DNA of 64,000 nt. Source: CAWHYG01 sp963833505 (GTDB lineage: Bacteria > Eisenbacteria > RBG-16-71-46 > CAIMUX01). Both the position numbers and the translations under genes were made by a program. A model generated the notes under the pieces. That model did no database searches. It was not told the DNA's origin and saw only the letters and a list, made by a program, of their open reading frames with translations. Shown piece after piece: positions 1-9,782 of the stretch. Each line of letters begins with the position of its first letter. Position 1 is the stretch's first letter. The DNA lies in the NCBI GenBank assembly GCA_963833505.1, contig CAWHYG010000015.1, forward strand, positions 1-64,000, read 5' to 3'.

Positions 1-1350
1 CGGAAACCGTGTGGCTGAATTCATTGGGTAAACATGGTGGTGCGTGGGTGTAGATCGAGCCCCCCGCAGTGGAAGTAGATGGCCATGCAGAAGCGTTCGG
101 GGTTGCGGAAGCCTCGCGCCATGCTCTTGACTCGCTGGATGCTGGCGTTGAGTCCCTCGGCGGCGGCGTTGGTGATGGGATGTTCGAAGTAGGTGACGAT
201 GTTGTTGTAGTGGCTCTTGATCATGCGGGCGACCTGCTTGATCGGTTGGAGCCGGCTGCGAATGGCCCAGCTATACCAGGCGCGGAAGTGGCGATCGGCG
301 GCACCCTGGTACTGGTAATCCCAGAAGCGCATGAACTCCTCCTTGAGGCTCCAGGCTCGGGCCGTCTTCAAGTCGCTCCGTCGAGCCAGGTGGAGGAACT
401 GACGCCACTCACCGAGGGAGAAGGTGTCGGGGTTGCGGAGCCAGTCGTACTTCGTTCCTTTGAGCCAATCCTTGCCCTCGAGCTGAAGAGCCCGGTTCTC
501 GCGGCGCCGAATCTTGTCGACCGCGTCCCCCAGGTGCTTGGCCACATGGAACTTGTCGAAGACGATCTTCGCTTGGCCCCGGGGAAGACTCTCGGTCACC
601 GAACCGATGTAAGGCTCCCACATATCCATGGCCACGCCCTGGACGGCCTGCAGTTGTTCCGGCGTCTGGCTGGTCCAGAAGTCATCCAGGCTTTCCCTGC
701 GTCGGTCCTGGCTCACAAAAAGAACACGAGGCTTCTCCAGGTCGCTGACGACGGTCACGTACTGGTGGCCGCGCCGGAAGGAGGTCTCGTCAATTCCGAG
801 ATACGGCACGGGCTCGGCCTGGCGACGAAGGAGTCCGCGGCGGACCGATCGCTCCTGGATCCCCGCCGCTTCGTCCCAGCTCAGCCGCAGCTGTTTTCGC
901 ACGGCAGAGAGCGAGGCCTGCTTCATCCAGTCAATGGCCAGGGCTTCGAAGAGGGCGGTGAAGCGCGAACTGTCCTCAGCCCAGGGAACCTGGATCTGCT
1001 TGACCCCGTGGGTCGGGCAGTTCAGCCGCGGAACCCGGGCATGGAGGAGGGTCTTGTACTGAAAGGTGTCAAGGTGGCGCCAGATCCGCTCCCGATGATC
1101 ATGGATGGGCGCTCGCTCCAGGCACTCCGGGCAGACCCACAGCTCCTTCGCGGGAAGCGCAACCCAGACGTGAACCTCTCCCTCGGCCAGCTTCAGCTCC
1201 ACCTTCTCGACACCCCAAGGATCCATCAAGCCGAGCAGCTTGGCATACAGCGTCTTGTCGTCCATGACCGGTCCTCCATCGGGCCCCCGCAGCCCGACGG
1301 AACCGTACCACCGGCCGGATCACTCAACAAATCCGGCCACCCGAAAGCCG
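1..1350 (-). mobile_element. ISL3-family insertion sequence, left end outside window
   Basis: The transposase gene at 21-1265 defines the element. Its left end lies before base 1. The right end is placed near 1350 because the reverse strand there (GGCTTTCGGGTGGCCGGA at 1332-1349) looks like a terminal repeat whose inner CGGA matches the first bases of the window. That placement is an inference and no target duplication can be tested. The element abuts the truncated secreted-protein gene that follows. Confidence 0.6.
21..1265 (-). CDS. ISL3 family transposase
   Basis: A 414-residue transposase of the ISL3 family catalysing cut-and-paste transposition. The N-terminal zinc-binding part has CPEC and a later C-P-T-H segment (about residues 45-90). 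An HTH-like stretch follows (LSAVRKQLRLSWDEA). The DDE catalytic core starts at YLGIDETSFRRGHQYVTV (first Asp), continues through AVAMDMWEPY-type sequence (second Asp) and ends with the conserved NAAAEGLNASIQRVK block carrying the catalytic Glu. Length is normal for the family and the frame is open throughout, so it may be active. It reads away from the truncated gene to its right. Confidence 0.93.
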   Translation of the reverse strand: MDDKTLYAKLLGLMDPWGVEKVELKLAEGEVHVWVALPAKELWVCPECLERAPIHDHRERIWRHLDTFQYKTLLHARVPRLNCPTHGVKQIQVPWAEDSSRFTALFEALAIDWMKQASLSAVRKQLRLSWDEAAGIQERSVRRGLLRRQAEPVPYLGIDETSFRRGHQYVTVVSDLEKPRVLFVSQDRRRESLDDFWTSQTPEQLQAVQGVAMDMWEPYIGSVTESLPRGQAKIVFDKFHVAKHLGDAVDKIRRRENRALQLEGKDWLKGTKYDWLRNPDTFSLGEWRQFLHLARRSDLKTARAWSLKEEFMRFWDYQYQGAADRHFRAWYSWAIRSRLQPIKQVARMIKSHYNNIVTYFEHPITNAAAEGLNASIQRVKSMARGFRNPERFCMAIYFHCGGLDLHPRTTMFTQ

Positions 1351-3813
1351 GAAGCGCCTCTCTTTGCAACCCTGCTCTCACCAGCACATTCCGGCCCCAA
1401 GCCCTTTCAGCACGGAAATTCGAGAGGAGCCACAATTAAGTACAAGGAGACGGGATCATTCGACTGGGGTGGTTCGAACGTCTTGCACGTGCGCGTCATG
1501 AACGGTGAATCACGGTTCACCATCGCGACGAATGTCGCCGGGGCGGTCTGCGGACCGACCGTGGCGTTCTCTTGGGAGGGGGAGGACTCGCTGGCCCAGC
1601 CGTACACGCCCTGGTCGCACTTCTACGTCCCGGCTGATCGCTCACAGTTCGCCATCACGCTTCAGGTCACCGCCCGGAACGTGAATTCCACTAAGGGCCT
1701 CACGTATCGGTACTTCCCGCCGGCGGAGCTGGTCATCCGGGACCCGACCGACTCTGCGGTCGATTCCGTCACCGCAGATTCCTCGAACCGCGATCTTGTC
1801 ACCGACCACGTCGCTACGAACAACATGGGCGGTCTCTGGAGCTTCCGAATCCATTCACCGAGCAGGATGGACCGGTACAACCCGCCTCAGCTCGAGGTGG
1901 CCTTCGACGACAGTCTGCCCGAGTACGTGACGTGGCTCCAGCCGGAGAGGTTCTTTATGCCGGTGACCATGCCCGGCCTGACGCGCATGGGAAGAGGCAG
2001 TGTGACCGAGCACTGGAGCATCGGCATCCCGGTCCCCTATGTGTGCACGGCACAAATCCGGGGTTCCGGGGAGCGGGAGAACCCGCCAGCGGCCGCGGAG
2101 CAGTCCCTCTATGATTCCGACCACGTCGATCTCGCGACGAGCATTCCGCGCGCGGACTCGCTGGGGCTCTGGGCCGGCGCACGCCAGCCGTGGACCTACG
2201 CGAACTTCGCGGGCGATTCCGCCCGCTTTTACATCCTCCAGACCCCGTCGAACCTCAGTTCCCAAGGAATGTACCTGGATCCCAGCACGAAGCAACCTCG
2301 CCACGTCGTCGAGCTGTCGGCCGGATCGGCCCATTGCGACACGTGGTACCGCTCAGACACCTGCGCTGCCTCACTAAACGTCGTCTCACGCGCGCAGTGG
2401 CAGGAGACGTACGCCAGGGAGCACTATCCCAGCTACACCGCCACGCATGGGGCGTCCTACGCCCAGCAGAAACACATGCTGGTGAGCGTCCGTTTGGACC
2501 TACCTCACTACTCGAACGGCGTGCCGGTGCAGTCGGACATCGAAGCCGATCTGGACACGCTGTATGATGACGTCCATGGTCCGAATGGGCTTACAAACCT
2601 GTGGGCCTACGAGACAGGCGACTGGATGCTCTCCGGGTTCGACCGGGACTGGATGCTGCAGGAGGCCTACCAGATCCGAAGGAAGGACGCGGCGCTCGCC
2701 CTCCCTCTGGATCTCGGCGAAGGACCGACGGATCTGAAGATGAACCGCGAGCTAGGCGACATCGCGGACGTCCGCGGCACGTGGTCCTACCCAAGGCAGA
2801 ACGACACAACCTGCGCGGGCAACACATGCAAGCCGCTGTGCGACATCATTCAGCAGTGGGACGACCTGGCTCGGGATCGACCATCAAACCTGACGTTTGC
2901 GCAAGGAATTTCCCTGTATCACCAGGCCGGGTTCGGTCCGAGGAGCAATTTCGTTGACGTGGCGCCGGATACGACCGCGAATCAGGCCTTGGCGTCTCTC
3001 ATGCTCGGCGCCGCGGCCGTTCGCGAGTGGGTGCGGTACGATGGGCCGGATGACTCGCTCCGGGAGGACCAGGTTGAGTACCACGACCTGCGACTATGGA
3101 GGGCGATGATTTCGAGGATTCCGGCAATGCTGGACCAGGTGGCAACATGGCTGGACGCACCCATGAATGACACCCCGAATTTCGGCCGGGGCGGGAGCCC
3201 GACGACGGAATGCGGTGGTCCTTCCATCGTCTACGGGGATGGGGATGGCTACTTTGTCGTTGGCGGCGGTCCGAAGTGGGGAGTGTGGTTGGTCGTATGT
3301 AACCTTGGCTTAACTGGGGCCGCGAAACCAGATTCGATCGTGTTACCATGGTCGCAGTTACACGATCTGCCTTCGGGAAACTATACTATAACGAATGCGT
3401 GGAAGAACGAGTCCGGGCCGGAACCGGTCTGGACCGCCGTGCCAAACAGTGGCATTCGGTGTAAGCTCTACGGTACCGCGTTCGGGGTTGCGTTCATCCC
3501 GTACCCGGAGGTCATGGCCGTGAACTCCGAGAAGGCTGGGGATGTCTCGCAGGTAACGGTCAGTCCGGTCCCCGTTACGGGTACGGCCCGGGTGCAGTTC
3601 TACGCGCGGGCGGAAGGCCAGGAGGAGGTGATTCTCACGGACGTGACCGGACGGGACGTGCTGCGGAAGGAAATTCCGGGACGGGTCGGCTGGAATGATT
3701 GGATCTGGAACGGAGATCTTGACCGGGGCCATGCGGCTGCGGGGGTGTACTTCCTACGGTTGAAGAGCAGCGACGGCAAGGTGACCCGCAGGCGCCTGGT
3801 CGTGTGCAGATAG
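1240..3813 (+). CDS. Large secreted protein, 5' end apparently lost to ISL3 insertion, C-terminal sorting-type domain
   Basis: The open frame overlaps the ISL3 transposase start, and its first roughly 60 codons look non-coding. Convincing protein-like sequence begins near 1430, and the first internal ATG is at 1498. No signal peptide is present, as expected if the original 5' end was displaced by the element. The body is several hundred residues of extracellular-type sequence that I cannot assign to an enzyme family. It has paired Cys residues (CAGNTCKPLC) and aromatic segments that might be a glycan-binding or TIM-barrel fold. The last 90 residues (VTVSPVPVTGTARVQF to VYFLRLKSSDGKVTRRRLVV) form a FlgD-like/type IX sorting-like beta-sandwich, as on other secreted proteins in this window. 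It is probably a pseudogene. Confidence 0.6.
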   Translation: MAYSVLSSMTGPPSGPRSPTEPYHRPDHSTNPATRKPEAPLFATLLSPAHSGPKPFQHGNSRGATIKYKETGSFDWGGSNVLHVRVMNGESRFTIATNVAGAVCGPTVAFSWEGEDSLAQPYTPWSHFYVPADRSQFAITLQVTARNVNSTKGLTYRYFPPAELVIRDPTDSAVDSVTADSSNRDLVTDHVATNNMGGLWSFRIHSPSRMDRYNPPQLEVAFDDSLPEYVTWLQPERFFMPVTMPGLTRMGRGSVTEHWSIGIPVPYVCTAQIRGSGERENPPAAAEQSLYDSDHVDLATSIPRADSLGLWAGARQPWTYANFAGDSARFYILQTPSNLSSQGMYLDPSTKQPRHVVELSAGSAHCDTWYRSDTCAASLNVVSRAQWQETYAREHYPSYTATHGASYAQQKHMLVSVRLDLPHYSNGVPVQSDIEADLDTLYDDVHGPNGLTNLWAYETGDWMLSGFDRDWMLQEAYQIRRKDAALALPLDLGEGPTDLKMNRELGDIADVRGTWSYPRQNDTTCAGNTCKPLCDIIQQWDDLARDRPSNLTFAQGISLYHQAGFGPRSNFVDVAPDTTANQALASLMLGAAAVREWVRYDGPDDSLREDQVEYHDLRLWRAMISRIPAMLDQVATWLDAPMNDTPNFGRGGSPTTECGGPSIVYGDGDGYFVVGGGPKWGVWLVVCNLGLTGAAKPDSIVLPWSQLHDLPSGNYTITNAWKNESGPEPVWTAVPNSGIRCKLYGTAFGVAFIPYPEVMAVNSEKAGDVSQVTVSPVPVTGTARVQFYARAEGQEEVILTDVTGRDVLRKEIPGRVGWNDWIWNGDLDRGHAAAGVYFLRLKSSDGKVTRRRLVVCR

Positions 3814-3877
3814 GGTGGCGCGATCCGGGGGTCATCGCCTTTGGGGCCGACCTGCCGGCTCGCGTAATTTGAATTTG

Positions 3878-6028
3878 TCATCTGGTGACAACGACGCGTC
3901 CCGAAGCCACGGCGGCGGCAGTCTGAAGACGGGCGAAATAGACACCCTGTGGCACCTGGCGGCCGTCGGCGCCAAGGCCGTTCCAAGGGACGGCGTGGCT
4001 GCCAAACGCCATCGGCCCGTTGAAGAGCGTACGAACGGCCCTGCCCGTCGCATCAAAGACCGTGAGGCGCACGGAACAGCTCCGGAGCAAGGAGAACCGG
4101 AGGGTCGTGAATTCGGTGCTTGGGTTCGGGTCGACTGAGAGCAGGATCGGCGCAGGCGGAGCCGTCCCGCTTTCGACGCCCGAGACGTCGCACTGAGTCG
4201 GAAGCACGTGCAGACCAGGTCCGTCGACATCAAGAAGGTAGCCGCCATAGAGCCCAAGACCGTTGGCGCCGACCGTGGCCGCCCCGACGGACACCGGCGC
4301 GGTCGGATGGAGGAGATCGATCACCTGCATCCCCTCGGAGAAGTCCGCAAGGTAGGCATAGACCCCGGACGGCACGACCGGACCCGCATACCCCGGCGAC
4401 CAAGTCGCGCCGATGACCCGCGGAGCGGAGGGGTTGGAAACGTCAACCAGGTCGAATCCGCCGTCGTAGGTGAGATAGACCTCCGTTCCCGCGACGGCGA
4501 CGCCGACGGCCCAGTCGGGCGTGTCCAGGGTTCCGATGACGCGCGGAGCAGCCGGCTTGGAGCAATCGACGACCTGGAGGCCCGCGCCCTGGGCGGCCAC
4601 GTAGACGGTGGTTCCGGATACGGCGACACCGAGGGCGTAGTCCGGCAGCCGCACGTTTCCGAGGTACTCCGGGGTCAAGGGGTTCGAGATGTCCACCGTG
4701 ACGAGGCCCGCGCCGAGCCCGGCGACGTAGGCGTATTGCCCGGACACCTCGACGTCATAGGCGTAGCCGGGGAGGGACACGCTTCCGACGATGTGGGCCG
4801 CCGCCGGGTCGGAGATGTCGACGACCTGGAGGCCGGCTGAGTAGTCGGCGGCGTAGAGGTACTTGCCGGAAGTGGCTACGGCGTAGGAGAGGTCCGGCGT
4901 GGCCACGCTCCCGACCGAACGGGGCGAGGTCGGCGTGGAGACATCGACGACCTGGATCCCGGCGTCATTGTCCGCGACGTAGGCGGTCGAACCCGAGGTC
5001 ACGATGTCCATCCCGTAGCCGGGCAACGCCAGGTTGGCACGGATCGGAGGGGAATTGGGATTCGTGACGTCGAAGACATCAAGGCCCTGGTCCGTGGCGA
5101 CGTAGGCATTGGTGCCGCGAACCGTGGTGGCGTTGGCCAGGTCGGAGCAGCCGGCGTATCCGATGATCCGCGGGGCTGCGACGTTGGCAACGTCGACCAG
5201 GGCCACGTTGTCAGCCTCGGCCGCCGCGACGCAGGCAACGGTGTCGGCTATGGCGACCTGCTCGGCCTCACTGATTGCCTGGGTCCCGATGATTCGGGGG
5301 GAGGAGGGCTTGGAGACATCGATGATCTTGAGCCCGGCGACGAAATCGGCCACGTAGGCGTAGTTGCGATCGACCGCGACATCGAGCGCCAGGGGCGTGA
5401 CGGCCTCCCCCATGATTTTCGGGGATTGGGGCGTGGAAATGTCGATCGTGTAGAGGCCGCGGCCCTCCGACGCGACGTAGGCCACTGTTCCCACAACAGC
5501 TACTCCGTCTGAAGACCCCAATTGGACGCCACCCACGACGGCAGGCGCCGCAGGGTTCGAGACATCGACCACTTCAAGCCCGGATTCATCAGCAATGTAA
5601 GCAAAACCGCCCCTGAGCGAAACGTCGTACGTGATACCATCTGAACCGCACCCGCCCACGTAGCGGGGCGCAACGGGCACCGATACGTCGAACACCCCTA
5701 GACCAACGCCGCCAACAACATAGGCGTATCGTCCAGCCACCGCGACCATGACGGTGGTTCCGATGTTCGACAATGACCCAATGACCCGAGGCGCGGTCGG
5801 ATCCGAGACGTCCGCCACGACGAGGCCGGAGTCGTCGTCTGCGATATAGGCGTACGTGCCCACGACAGCCACTCCCCGGGCGTAGTATCGTGTATCAACC
5901 TGCCCGATCAATCGAACATAGCCGGCGTAATCGATGCAGTCGGCACGTGCGGGACCGCTCAGGCCGAAGCCGAGAACGAGGGAAAGCACCAGAGCCGGGA
6001 ACGCTCCGTGTCCGAGGGTTGATCGCAC
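3878..6028 (-). CDS. LVIVD-repeat beta-propeller surface protein A with C-terminal sorting-type domain
   Basis: A 716-residue exported protein. The GTG at 6028 is chosen because a strong Shine-Dalgarno sequence (AAAGGAGG, 6034-6041 on the reverse strand) precedes it and a signal peptide follows directly (FPALVLSLVLGFGLSGPARA). The mature protein opens with CIDYAGYVRLIG and carries 13 LVIVD repeats of about 43 residues, each with a G.YAYIAD..GL.VVDVS.P..P pattern, predicting one or two beta-propellers. The C-terminal 85 residues (LSVDPNPSTEFTTLRF to GVYFARL) are a FlgD/T9SS-like sandwich. A paralog with the same architecture lies at 56386-59164. The role is unknown, probably surface binding or adhesion. 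Confidence 0.85.
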   Translation of the reverse strand: MRSTLGHGAFPALVLSLVLGFGLSGPARADCIDYAGYVRLIGQVDTRYYARGVAVVGTYAYIADDDSGLVVADVSDPTAPRVIGSLSNIGTTVMVAVAGRYAYVVGGVGLGVFDVSVPVAPRYVGGCGSDGITYDVSLRGGFAYIADESGLEVVDVSNPAAPAVVGGVQLGSSDGVAVVGTVAYVASEGRGLYTIDISTPQSPKIMGEAVTPLALDVAVDRNYAYVADFVAGLKIIDVSKPSSPRIIGTQAISEAEQVAIADTVACVAAAEADNVALVDVANVAAPRIIGYAGCSDLANATTVRGTNAYVATDQGLDVFDVTNPNSPPIRANLALPGYGMDIVTSGSTAYVADNDAGIQVVDVSTPTSPRSVGSVATPDLSYAVATSGKYLYAADYSAGLQVVDISDPAAAHIVGSVSLPGYAYDVEVSGQYAYVAGLGAGLVTVDISNPLTPEYLGNVRLPDYALGVAVSGTTVYVAAQGAGLQVVDCSKPAAPRVIGTLDTPDWAVGVAVAGTEVYLTYDGGFDLVDVSNPSAPRVIGATWSPGYAGPVVPSGVYAYLADFSEGMQVIDLLHPTAPVSVGAATVGANGLGLYGGYLLDVDGPGLHVLPTQCDVSGVESGTAPPAPILLSVDPNPSTEFTTLRFSLLRSCSVRLTVFDATGRAVRTLFNGPMAFGSHAVPWNGLGADGRQVPQGVYFARLQTAAAVASGRVVVTR

Positions 6029-6427
6029 GAACCCCTCCTTTCGGGTGCCCCTTCTTAGTTTACGCGCCGAGAAGCTGGAAGTCATTCTGGATCGATGCCG
6101 CAAGGTGAGGAAATCCGGCCGCGCCACAATTCACCGGTGGTGGCTTGAGTGGCGCCGCCGGGATCAGCCCCGATCTCAGCCGAGTAATGGCCCGAATCCC
6201 GTGCCCGATGCGGCCCGCGAGGCTCGAGCCCTGCCGCGGCGTTCCTTCAGATTCGGTCGTCCGCCCCTCCGCTCCCTCCCCGCCCGGTGGCCTTGGAGAC
6301 CGACGAGCGACTCACGCCCTCCGGCGCTGCCGGTGCGCTCCGGTACCCGCCGGGCGGACGGGAAGCGGCGAGGTCACGCGGGATTGAGCGTCGGCGCTGT
6401 TGTCTGACCATGCGCGGGCTTCTCCCC
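6029..6427. other. Intergenic, no gene recognised
   Basis: About 400 bases between the start of the LVIVD gene and the 3' end of the lipoprotein gene. Open frames here are short and GC-driven. Apart from the ribosome-binding site for the LVIVD gene, no promoter, repeat or RNA gene could be supported. Confidence 0.5.
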
Positions 6428-6955
6428 CTACTTCAGCTCGGCCTCCAACGCCGTGAAGAACTGACTCTCCAGCAGGCCCTTGCTCTCACAGGGGATCCAC
6501 GCCTTCCGCTGGTTTTCCTCCCAGCCTTCGATGTGCGGGACGATCTGGACTCGCGTGGAATCCGCGCCGACGGCGACCGTTGTGAGATTCAGCTTGTAGC
6601 GACACTGTGACCAGATTCCGATTTCCCCGAACAGGCTCTTCACCGGCGGCAGGTCGGCGATGGAGTTGATCACTCCGCCGGCGTGCCCACGAGTCTCCGG
6701 GAGGGTCGTGTTCACGAGGGTCCAATCGGTGACGAGCAGTCCGGACTCCTTCTCCATCGCCAGGATCGGGTACTGGTTGTTGGTCACAACCTGGACGACG
6801 GCGTCCCACGTGCGGGTGGCGGGAAACGGATACACCCTGACTTGCTGCGGCGACGGGGCCGCCGCCGAGAACAACTGCGGAGTGGAGTCTGGCGGGGGCG
6901 GTATCGCGCACCCGGAAACCACCAAGGCGGCGAGGACCAAAGCAACGCGGCGCAT
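6428..6955 (-). CDS. Small lipoprotein, BamC/NlpB-like
   Basis: A 175-residue lipoprotein. The signal sequence MRRVALVLAALVVSGC ends in a lipobox (VSGC, Cys16), and a ribosome-binding site (AAAGGAGA) lies 7 bases before the ATG. After a Pro/Ser linker the domain begins VRVYPFPATRTWDAVVQVV and continues ILAMEKESGLLVTDW. This alternation is typical of BamC-like or DUF-type lipoproteins in which a helix-grip domain follows the anchor, but the match is to style rather than a diagnostic motif. It probably sits in the inner leaflet of the outer membrane. It stands alone, divergent from the helicase gene. Confidence 0.7.
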   Translation of the reverse strand: MRRVALVLAALVVSGCAIPPPPDSTPQLFSAAAPSPQQVRVYPFPATRTWDAVVQVVTNNQYPILAMEKESGLLVTDWTLVNTTLPETRGHAGGVINSIADLPPVKSLFGEIGIWSQCRYKLNLTTVAVGADSTRVQIVPHIEGWEENQRKAWIPCESKGLLESQFFTALEAELK

Positions 6956-7293
6956 TGAAGAATCTCCTTTCGTTCGGGCCCATTCTCCTTAGGGGCCGGA
7001 GGATTCGGGTCTCCCGGCCGGCCTGGTCCAAGAGTGGAACGCGGGGTACGCCATCCGCTGTCGTCCCCCAGAGAAAAACCGGAGTTCGCCGTCCGGTTGG
7101 GGGCCGGGCGGCCGGAAGGCGGGCTGTTCTGGTTCCGCGCCGACCAAGCTCGGTCTCCGCCGGTGCGCGACCGCCACCCGCCACACCCCCAGGGACTACT
7201 GCGCAATCCCCTGGCCCCTGCCACGCGCCTGCCCTATACTGCCAGCCGAGCGAGCAATCCTGATCTCTGTGACGTGGGGGGTTACGAAGTCCG
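6956..7293 (+). promoter_or_regulatory. Divergent intergenic region with possible promoter for the helicase gene
   Basis: 338 bases between two divergent genes. A good -10 box (TATACT, 7235-7240) lies 54 bases before the helicase ATG. The -35 position at 17-bp spacing (TGGCCC, 7212-7217) is weak. Nothing else was recognised. Confidence 0.35.
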
Positions 7294-9327
7294 ATGCGCC
7301 AGACCGTCATCGAGAACCCGATCCTGAACTCCCCGTTCCTGGAGCCCACGCGCCACTTCCGGTTCGACGACGAGGGGATCACGAACGACGTCGTGGCCGG
7401 CCGCCGGTCCAGTTCCTACTTCATGCCCATCCCGGCGCCGCGGAAGAAGGGCGCCCAGCTCAGCTTCGACACCGAGTGGACCAAGGATCGGATCGAGGAG
7501 AACAAGCACGTCAACCGCATCCGGGAGCGGGTCGCGCTCTGGCGCCAGGGTGGCTACCTTGGGGTCACGCACCTGACCTCCCAGCTCCTCGAGTACTGGA
7601 CCGATCCGGAGCGCGAGCGGAAGCTCTTTTTCTGCCAGATCGAGGCTCTGGAGACGGCCATCTACCTGGCGGAGGTGGCCCGCAAGTACGGCGACGCCTG
7701 GATCGAGAATGCCCTGCGGGACGCGAACGACATGGCGAATCCGGGCCTTCCCCGGATGGCGTTCAAGATGGCCACCGGGTCCGGGAAGACCGTGGTCATG
7801 GCGATGCTCATCGCCTGGCAGTCGCTCAACAAACTGGAGAACCCTCAGGATGGGCGCTTCACCGACACCTTCTTGGTCGTCACCCCCGGAATCACGATCC
7901 GGGACCGCCTTAGGGTTCTGTTACCAAACGATCCAGACAACTACTACCGGCAGCGGGACGTTCTCCCCGCCGACCTGATCGAGAAGCTCTCCCAGGCCCG
8001 CATCCACATCACGAACTTCCACCCATTGATGCTTCGAGAGAAGGTCCAGGCGGGGAAGTTGACGAAGTCTATTCTCGCCGGCGGGGCCCCGGGCGCCTTC
8101 ACCGAGACACCGGATCAAATGGTCCGGCGGGTGTGCCACGACTTCGGAAGCAAGCGGAACATCATCGTCATCAACGACGAGGCGCACCACTGCTACCGGA
8201 GGAAGCCGGACGGCGAAGCGGAGGCTCTGACCGGAGACGAGCGGAAGGAAGCGGAGAAGCGGGACGAGGAAGCGCGGATCTGGATCTCGGGCCTCGAGGC
8301 GGTCAAGGCCAAGATCGGGGTGAAGGCCATCTACGATCTCTCGGCGACCCCGTTCTTCCTGCGCGGGTCCGGATACCCCGAAGGCACGCTCTTCCCCTGG
8401 GTCGTTTCCGACTTCTCCCTGATCGACGCCATCGAGTCCGGCATCGTGAAGGTCCCCCGGGTTCCGGTGGCGGATGACTCGGCCGTCCACGAGCAGCCGA
8501 CCTACCGGAACCTCTGGCCGCTGATCCGGGATGGGCTCCCGAAGAAGGGGCGGAAGACCGAGGCTTTGAGCGGCGAGCCCTCGCTGCCGGTGGAACTCGA
8601 GGGGGCGCTCCACAGCCTCTACAGCAATTACGAGAAGCACTACCGGATGTGGGAAAAGAACGAGGACGCCCGACTCCGCGGCCTCACGCCACCCGTGTTC
8701 ATCGTGGTCTGCAACAACACGAATGTCTCCAAGATGGTCTTCGACTACATCGCGGGGTGGGAGAAGACCCTGCCGGACGATTCCAAGGTCATCGTTCCTG
8801 GACGGCTTCCGATCTTCAGCAACGAGAACGGCGGCCAATGGAGTCCATGGCCCGCCACCATTCTGGTCGACAGCCAGCAGCTCGAGTCGGGCGATGCCAT
8901 GAGCCTTGACTTCAAGAAGATCGCCGCCGTCGAGATCGAGGAATTCAAGGGCGACTACCGAGTCCGCTTTCCGGGACGGGACGCCGCCGATCCGTCCGGA
9001 CGCGCCGCTCCCCCGCGGACCGGGGCGCTCCTGTTCCGCCGAACCATGACGCCCCGGTCAACCGGGACGCTCCTGTTCCGCCGAACCATGACGCCTCGGT
9101 CAACCGGAACGCTCCTGTCCCGCCGAACCATGCCGCCTCGGTCAACCGGGACGCTCCTGTCCCGCCGAACCATGCCGCCTCGGTCAACCGGGACGCTCCT
9201 GTCCCGCCGAACCATGGCGCCTCGGTCAACCGGGACGCTCCTGTTCCGCCGAACCATGACGCCTTGGTCAACCGAGGCGCTCCTGTTCCGCCGAACCATG
9301 ACGCCCTGGTCAACCGGGACGCTCTGA
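7294..9327 (+). CDS. BPTD_3080-type restriction endonuclease/DEAD helicase, truncated and fused to tandem repeats
   Basis: Residues 1 to about 565 match the N-terminal half of the type III Res-like/BPTD_3080 helicase-nuclease family. Visible are Walker A (FKMATGSGKTVV), motif II as NDEAHHCY and motif III as LSATPFF. The family normally runs to about 1000 residues with a second RecA domain and a C-terminal nuclease. Here the similarity stops after EIEEFKGDYRVRFPGRDAAD, near base 8990. The frame then runs into the 42-bp repeat array, giving 14-residue repeats (LLFRRTMTPRSTGT), until a TGA created by a repeat variant at 9325. No modification methyltransferase is nearby. It is probably a non-functional remnant, unless the repeats were recruited as a tail. 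Confidence 0.8.
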   Translation: MRQTVIENPILNSPFLEPTRHFRFDDEGITNDVVAGRRSSSYFMPIPAPRKKGAQLSFDTEWTKDRIEENKHVNRIRERVALWRQGGYLGVTHLTSQLLEYWTDPERERKLFFCQIEALETAIYLAEVARKYGDAWIENALRDANDMANPGLPRMAFKMATGSGKTVVMAMLIAWQSLNKLENPQDGRFTDTFLVVTPGITIRDRLRVLLPNDPDNYYRQRDVLPADLIEKLSQARIHITNFHPLMLREKVQAGKLTKSILAGGAPGAFTETPDQMVRRVCHDFGSKRNIIVINDEAHHCYRRKPDGEAEALTGDERKEAEKRDEEARIWISGLEAVKAKIGVKAIYDLSATPFFLRGSGYPEGTLFPWVVSDFSLIDAIESGIVKVPRVPVADDSAVHEQPTYRNLWPLIRDGLPKKGRKTEALSGEPSLPVELEGALHSLYSNYEKHYRMWEKNEDARLRGLTPPVFIVVCNNTNVSKMVFDYIAGWEKTLPDDSKVIVPGRLPIFSNENGGQWSPWPATILVDSQQLESGDAMSLDFKKIAAVEIEEFKGDYRVRFPGRDAADPSGRAAPPRTGALLFRRTMTPRSTGTLLFRRTMTPRSTGTLLSRRTMPPRSTGTLLSRRTMPPRSTGTLLSRRTMAPRSTGTLLFRRTMTPWSTEALLFRRTMTPWSTGTL

Positions 9328-9782
9328 TTCCGCCGAACCATGACGCCCTGGTCAACCGGGACGCCCCGTTCCCGCCGAACCATGACGAGTCGGTCAACCG
9401 GGACGCCCTGATTCCGCCGAACCATCACGCCTTGGTCAACCGGGACGCTCTGATTCCGCCGAACCATGACGAGTCGGTCATCCGGGGCGCTCTGATTCCG
9501 CCGAACCATCGCGCCTCGGTCAACCGGGGCGCTCTGATTCCGCCGGACCATGACGCCTTGGTCAACCGGGGCGCTCTGATTCCGCCGAATCATCACGCCT
9601 TGGTCAACCGGGACGCTGTGATTCCGCCGAACCGTGACGATCTGGTCAACCGGGGCGCTCTGATTCCGCCGAATCATGACGCCTCGGTCAACCGGGACGC
9701 TCTGATTCCGCCGAACCATGCCGCCTTGGTCAACCGGGGCGCTCTGATTCCGCCGAACCATGACGACCTGGTGGACCAGGAC
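9027..9782. repeat. 18-copy, 42-bp tandem repeat array
   Basis: Eighteen head-to-tail 42-bp units, each recognisable by CCGCCGAACCAT starting at about 9036 and recurring every 42 bases to about 9750. Because 42 is divisible by 3 the array stays open in four frames. Forward frame 9264-9815 reads ALIPPNHDALVNRD; the helicase frame reads LLFRRTMTPRSTGT in the first seven units; two reverse frames read VMVRRNQSVPVDQG and ASWFGGTGASRLTR. Variation in the NHDALVNRD frame includes silent changes (GCT/GCC, AAC/AAT, TTG/CTG). That frame ends in a non-repeat tail VDQDTPAPREDFVI at 9815, so it may have been a coding frame. The two halves differ: units 1-7 have CTCCTGTTC or CTCCTGTCC where most later units have CTCTGATTC. 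Confidence 0.9.

Noticed and set aside
69..1439. Forward open frame opposite the ISL3 transposase
   Set aside because: Antisense shadow of a strongly supported transposase.
9027..9782. Possible CRISPR array
   Set aside because: Units are contiguous and nearly identical over the full 42 bp with no unique spacers and no cas genes.
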